From NCBI GenBank assembly GCA_029265255.1, contig JAJUJQ010000003.1, positions 1 through 64,000 on the forward strand: 64,000 nucleotides of DNA, in the 5' to 3' direction. How positions within the stretch are numbered: the first letter of the stretch is position 1; the number at the start of each line of letters is the position of its first letter. Both the position numbers and the translations under genes were made by a program. The notes under the pieces are model-generated. The model had not been told where the DNA came from and searched no databases. It worked only from the letters and a program-made list of their open reading frames with translations. This DNA is from Spirochaetota bacterium (lineage in GTDB: Bacteria; Spirochaetota; Spirochaetia; Treponematales; Rectinemataceae). Positions 60,617-64,000 of the stretch are shown piece after piece.

Positions 60617-63318
60617 CACGGTTTATCGATCCATTGAAAGACCTTGGGCTCGCGCTGTTCGATGTCCAGAAGCCCGCGAGGTACGTTGGGGGCGAGCCCG
60701 ATTCTGCGCCATCCATTGAACCCGATGATCGCCGATTGCGTATTGCCTTGTGTTTTCCAGACCTCTACGAGATCGGGATGTCCAACAACGCGATTCGGAT
60801 TCTGTATGCGTTGCTGAATGACAGGCGCGATGCGCTCGTGTGCGAGAGAGTCTTCATGCCGGCCCCCGACTTCGAGGCACTGCTGGCAAAATCAAATGTT
60901 CCTCTGTTTACGCTGGAGAGTGGCATTCCTCTTTCGGCATGCGATGTCATCGCGTTTTCAATCGGTTACGAATTGCTCGCAACCAATATCCTTACCGTGC
61001 TGGAAAGAGGTGGAATTCCGCTGGAGTCGAAAGAAAGGGGAGAAGGATGCCCGATTGTCATTGCGGGGGGGCCAGCGGTGACCAATCCTCTTCCTTTCAG
61101 CAGGTTTATCGATGCGTTGTGGATCGGCGAAGCGGAAGAAGGATTTGCCGAACTCATGGAAACCATGGCTGCCATGAAATCGGAAGGTGCCAGCAGGAAG
61201 GACATGTTGCGCTTGGTGGGTTCGCATCAGGCAATATGGATGGCGGCATCAATGAAGGAGACACTCGGTCTCGACCCAGCTCGAAAGACCGTGAGAGCGA
61301 TATATGCCGACTTTTCTCGTACTGTGTACCTGCCGGCTTTTCCCCTGCCGGTATTGAATCCGGTACAAGCACATGGGGTTACAGAGATCATGCGCGGGTG
61401 TCCGAATGGGTGCAGGTTCTGTCATGCCGGCTATTTTTACCGGCCGCAACGAACGAGGCCGACCGCGCTCATTCTAAGGGAAGTTGAAGCACTCATAGTG
61501 GAGAAAGGCTACAGAGAAATTACGCTTTCTTCTCTCTCCTCCGGTGATTATCCCGATATTTCCGAGCTTTTTGAGCTTCTCAACATGCAATGGGCTTCTT
61601 TACGGGCTTCCTTCCAGCTTCCAAGCCTCAAGGTGGAGACATTTACCCTATCGTTGCTGGAGAAGATATCGGAAGTAAGGAAATCGGGGCTTACCTTTGC
61701 GGTAGAAACACCGCTTGAATCATGGCAGTGCGCCATCAATAAGAAAGTACCTTTTGAGAAGATCGCCGAAATTCTTCGGCTGGCGCGCGCTCGTGGGTTC
61801 CGTTCGGCAAAATTCTATTTCATGATCGGGCTTCCGGTGCCTGAAAGAGGAATTAGGGAAGCCGAAGAGATTGTCAAATATATCAGGAGAATTGCTGCGC
61901 TTGAAAAGATTTCTATTCATGTCAATGTCAGTACCTTTGTACCAAAGCCCCATACTCCCTTTGAGAGAGAACGGCAGATTAGCGAAGAAGAGGCAGTCGC
62001 GTATATCGGATACATCAGAAGAGAGCTGAAATCCTACAAGAATATTGCGATTACATATCATCCTCCTTTTCTGTCAACACTTGAGGGCATATTTTCACGA
62101 GGTGACGAGAGGGTAGGGGATATTATCCTCAATGCATACAAACGCGGAGCTCGGCTTGATGCATGGCAGGAATATTTTGATAGGGAACTCTGGCGCGGAG
62201 TATTGAGCGATTTCAATCAAGTATATGGGGAAGGTGCATGGGGGGGGATATTGGAGGGCGGTTGGACATCCAATGTACCGTGGCAGGGGATTTCAATGAA
62301 AATTTCACGAGCGTGGATGGAACGAGAAAAAGAGAAAGCCAAATCAGAAGTATTGAGTTTAAAATGTATGACAAATTGTAATAATTTGTGTGGAGTATGT
62401 GATAGCAAGTTGGCGATAGCATCTAATACTATACATAATAAAGTTGAGACAATGAAGATTATTGGCTCCGCTGTGGCGACGCCGTACCCTCAAGGGGCAA
62501 AAAAATGGCCGTTGTTCAGGTCAAAAAGCGATGAATCGAAAAAGGTTGAAATTCGGCTTGTCGGGACATTTTCTAAAGAGAATAAAGCCATCCTGTATCC
62601 TCTGCATTCAGTATCGAACACTTTTTCCAAGGCATTGCTGCGTGCCGGCTTGCCAGTGATGTTCAGTAAAGGATTCAACCCTCAACCGAAACTTGAGTTT
62701 GTGCCGCCGCTTCCGCTGGGTGTTTCCGGCAAGAAAGAAGTATTTTTGGCGTGGCTTGAACTCGATCCGGAACAGAGTCTTAGTGAGCTATCAATCAGGA
62801 ATATCGGCGAAATGCCTTTGATTGTCAAGGAAATAATCGATTTTGCCTCGGCATATGAAACCAGCGATATACAATTCATTACGGATTCAGCGATTGCGGA
62901 AATAAATTCAAAACTGCCTCAAGGCTTATTTATTTCGAGGCTTTCGCTTTCAAACCCTAATATGCGAGGTACCGCAACGATCGGAAAAGTATTCAGCGCC
63001 TCGGAATGGGAATATGTGTTTGGCTGTGATGCGGATTTCAGCAGGGCAAAATCGATTCTTATGGAAGCGGGAGACCATGTGCTTTCGTTTGTGGCTAATT
63101 CGGAATCGCGATCGATTCGAATGGTCGAATTAGTGAAGCAGCCTGGGGTTGAGGCTGATGCGCGGCTTTCCTCAATGCAGCTTCTAAAATCGGCGTTGAG
63201 CGATGGCCAAAAAGGCCACATATGCGCGTGGATGGAAAAAATGCGCGCGACTCGAACGGCATGCCTGGCAAGAGATCAGAAAACAGGGGCGTTGACATGG
63301 CTGCAGGATATACTCTGA
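60613..63318 (+). CDS. B12-binding-type radical SAM protein fused to a DUF2344 domain
   Basis: The product has 901 residues. Residues 1-600 resemble the TIGR03960 radical SAM family: an N-terminal B12-binding-like segment ('LRIALCFPDLYEIGMSNNAIRILYALLND'), the 4Fe-4S motif C-x3-C-x2-C in 'RGCPNGCRFCHAG' at about 258-269, and TIM-barrel stretches. A short cysteine cluster ('KCMTNCNNLCGVC') lies near 590 in an AT-rich linker. Residues 655-900 are a DUF2344/TIGR03936-type domain ('PLHSVSNTFSKALLRAGLPVMFSKGFNPQPKLEFVPPLPLGV'). Such fusions are common; the substrate is unknown, with tRNA or ribosome modification suggested by neighbours in other genomes. It overlaps rodA by four bases. Confidence 0.85.
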   Translation: MTRFIDPLKDLGLALFDVQKPARYVGGEPDSAPSIEPDDRRLRIALCFPDLYEIGMSNNAIRILYALLNDRRDALVCERVFMPAPDFEALLAKSNVPLFTLESGIPLSACDVIAFSIGYELLATNILTVLERGGIPLESKERGEGCPIVIAGGPAVTNPLPFSRFIDALWIGEAEEGFAELMETMAAMKSEGASRKDMLRLVGSHQAIWMAASMKETLGLDPARKTVRAIYADFSRTVYLPAFPLPVLNPVQAHGVTEIMRGCPNGCRFCHAGYFYRPQRTRPTALILREVEALIVEKGYREITLSSLSSGDYPDISELFELLNMQWASLRASFQLPSLKVETFTLSLLEKISEVRKSGLTFAVETPLESWQCAINKKVPFEKIAEILRLARARGFRSAKFYFMIGLPVPERGIREAEEIVKYIRRIAALEKISIHVNVSTFVPKPHTPFERERQISEEEAVAYIGYIRRELKSYKNIAITYHPPFLSTLEGIFSRGDERVGDIILNAYKRGARLDAWQEYFDRELWRGVLSDFNQVYGEGAWGGILEGGWTSNVPWQGISMKISRAWMEREKEKAKSEVLSLKCMTNCNNLCGVCDSKLAIASNTIHNKVETMKIIGSAVATPYPQGAKKWPLFRSKSDESKKVEIRLVGTFSKENKAILYPLHSVSNTFSKALLRAGLPVMFSKGFNPQPKLEFVPPLPLGVSGKKEVFLAWLELDPEQSLSELSIRNIGEMPLIVKEIIDFASAYETSDIQFITDSAIAEINSKLPQGLFISRLSLSNPNMRGTATIGKVFSASEWEYVFGCDADFSRAKSILMEAGDHVLSFVANSESRSIRMVELVKQPGVEADARLSSMQLLKSALSDGQKGHICAWMEKMRATRTACLARDQKTGALTWLQDIL

Positions 63319-63471
63319 GAATGGTTCGGTTTTTCGAAATCAATGAGGTATAGAGGTAGACAGAATATACATTATGCGAACTTACATATATGAATGAAAT
63401 TTGCTGCATGCCAAGCAACTAAGCTGGCCGCAGCGACCACCATAACCCTGCTCGCTTGTCTCTTAATCGCA
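63319..63471. other. Convergent intergenic gap
   Basis: The 153 bases between two convergent genes are AT-rich toward 63350-63400. No strong terminator is visible on either strand; the best candidates are four- or five-pair stems without T-runs (TTCG/CGAA near 63328; TTGCT/AGCAA near 63402-63419). No RNA gene or repeat is recognised. Confidence 0.4.
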
Positions 63472-64000
63472 TTATTGCAAGTTGAAATTGATAATGGATT
63501 CACTTTGGTCCGCGGGAATAATGACAGGACTGCTATAGACTTTTTGTCCAATGGATTCGGAAGAATCGCCCACCGCGACAGCAAAAACAATGATGTATAG
63601 AGGGCCGCTGGGATTCGTCGATCCGGTATAGTCTTCATCACCTTGATGATAGGAGCTTCGATCGAAAAAATCAAAGCGGCTTTGCTGTGAATTAAGAATT
63701 CTTTTTAAATGAAATTGATAGGATGGATCTTCATTGCAGGAAATTGACCACGAAGAAATAGCGTTCAAATCTATGATAAAGGTTTTTCGAGTGGGTGTTG
63801 GAACGACAAGAGGTTCTCCAGAAGGCTGAATCGCGTCACTTACGCTAATCCTCAGCAGCCTGACAAAAGGATAGGCATAGCTGGAGCTGCTGAAATGCGA
63901 TACAAAGGCATTTCCGCTTCCTGAATACGAAAGCAGCTGCGAACGGCAGGATGAGGCTGCCGATGGAGAATCGAATATATGATAATATATATCATATCCT
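63472..64000 (-). CDS. Unrecognised protein, 3' part running off the window
   Basis: On the minus strand one frame is open from the right edge to a TAA at 63472, giving 175 visible residues without an internal stop; its start lies beyond 64000. The visible sequence is rich in Ser, Tyr, Phe and Ile, with beta-like runs ('YAYPFVRLLRISVSDAI', 'RKTFIIDLNAISSWSISC', 'PLYIIVFAVAVGDSSESIGQKVYSSPVII', 'SIINFNLQ'). That composition suggests a secreted or surface beta-sandwich protein, but no family is recognised. A phenylalanine/asparagine-rich strand ends it. The strand is chosen because the plus-strand alternatives in the same region are short and lack a ribosome site. Confidence 0.6.
   Translation of the reverse strand, partial: GYDIYYHIFDSPSAASSCRSQLLSYSGSGNAFVSHFSSSSYAYPFVRLLRISVSDAIQPSGEPLVVPTPTRKTFIIDLNAISSWSISCNEDPSYQFHLKRILNSQQSRFDFFDRSSYHQGDEDYTGSTNPSGPLYIIVFAVAVGDSSESIGQKVYSSPVIIPADQSESIINFNLQ

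Noticed and set aside
63394..63600. A 68-codon plus-strand frame with a hydrophobic start
   Set aside because: It looks like a signal peptide, but it has no ribosome site and overlaps the longer open minus-strand frame; the rest shows no protein-like pattern.
1..64000. CRISPR arrays, insertion sequences, prophage or restriction genes
   Set aside because: No spaced direct repeats, transposase-like proteins, terminal inverted repeats with target duplications, or defence genes were seen anywhere in the window.

Overview
The window (about half G+C by eye, no insertion sequence, phage or CRISPR array seen) is a dense chromosomal segment from a treponeme-like spirochaete. The evidence for this is the roughly 900-residue GreA with a long N-terminal extension, the order tamB-bamA-mutS, the chain dnaG-rpoD-zinc-ribbon-TPR-mreBCD-PBP2-rodA, and several envelope lipoproteins. 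From memory these match the Treponema pallidum arrangement; no search was run, so the taxonomic call is an inference.

Layout. 1-4950: the 3' part of tamB and bamA, for outer-membrane protein assembly. 5-8.5 kb: mutS and a comF-like phosphoribosyltransferase. 8.5-13.7 kb: a cobalamin riboswitch, a BtuB-like TonB-dependent receptor and a translationally coupled lipoprotein that looks like a beta-propeller, facing a TonB-like protein across a terminator. 13.9-28.9 kb: a promoter with a terminator/antiterminator leader, then rimP-nusA-infB-rbfA-truB-ribF-rpsO-pnp, followed by an M16 peptidase, dut, two LptF/G permeases and tgt. 28.9-32.6 kb (minus): a TPR protein and the long GreA. 32.7-35.9 kb: rpe, a TPR protein, an exported protein of unknown function, and dtd. 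36-39.99 kb (minus): pyruvate phosphate dikinase with an AT-hook tail, a lipoprotein and a DUF503 protein. 40-43.5 kb: metG and a FemAB-type transferase. 43.5-44.9 kb (minus): an AMMECR1/Memo pair. 45-47.4 kb: a small coiled-coil protein, a galactokinase-like GHMP kinase and surE. 47.4-47.6 kb: tRNA-Thr and tRNA-Tyr. 47.6-53.6 kb: a YkgJ-like protein, mltG, dnaG, rpoD and a zinc-ribbon protein. 53.6-54.0 kb: rnpB. 54-63.3 kb: a membrane TPR protein, mreBCD, PBP2, rodA and a radical-SAM/DUF2344 fusion. 63.47-64 kb (minus): the 3' part of an unrecognised gene that runs off the window.

How it works together. Most of the window is housekeeping: translation initiation and RNA turnover, replication and sigma factor, the cell-elongation machinery, and outer-membrane assembly. 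Genes inside operons are tightly packed, with ATGA or TAATG overlaps and usually a Shine-Dalgarno. In contrast, several genes that open transcription units (mutS, rpe, DUF503, metG, the 45-kb coiled-coil gene, the galactokinase-like gene, the TPR gene after rnpB) have a good -10 hexamer ending only 7-11 bases before the ATG and no Shine-Dalgarno, which suggests leaderless or nearly leaderless mRNAs.

Most worth following up: the AT-hook/lysine-rich tail on pyruvate phosphate dikinase; the B12-riboswitch operon pairing a BtuB-like receptor with a propeller-like lipoprotein; the overlapping back-to-back metG/DUF503 promoters; the terminator/antiterminator leader of the nusA operon; and the RibF whose riboflavin-kinase half lacks its signature.
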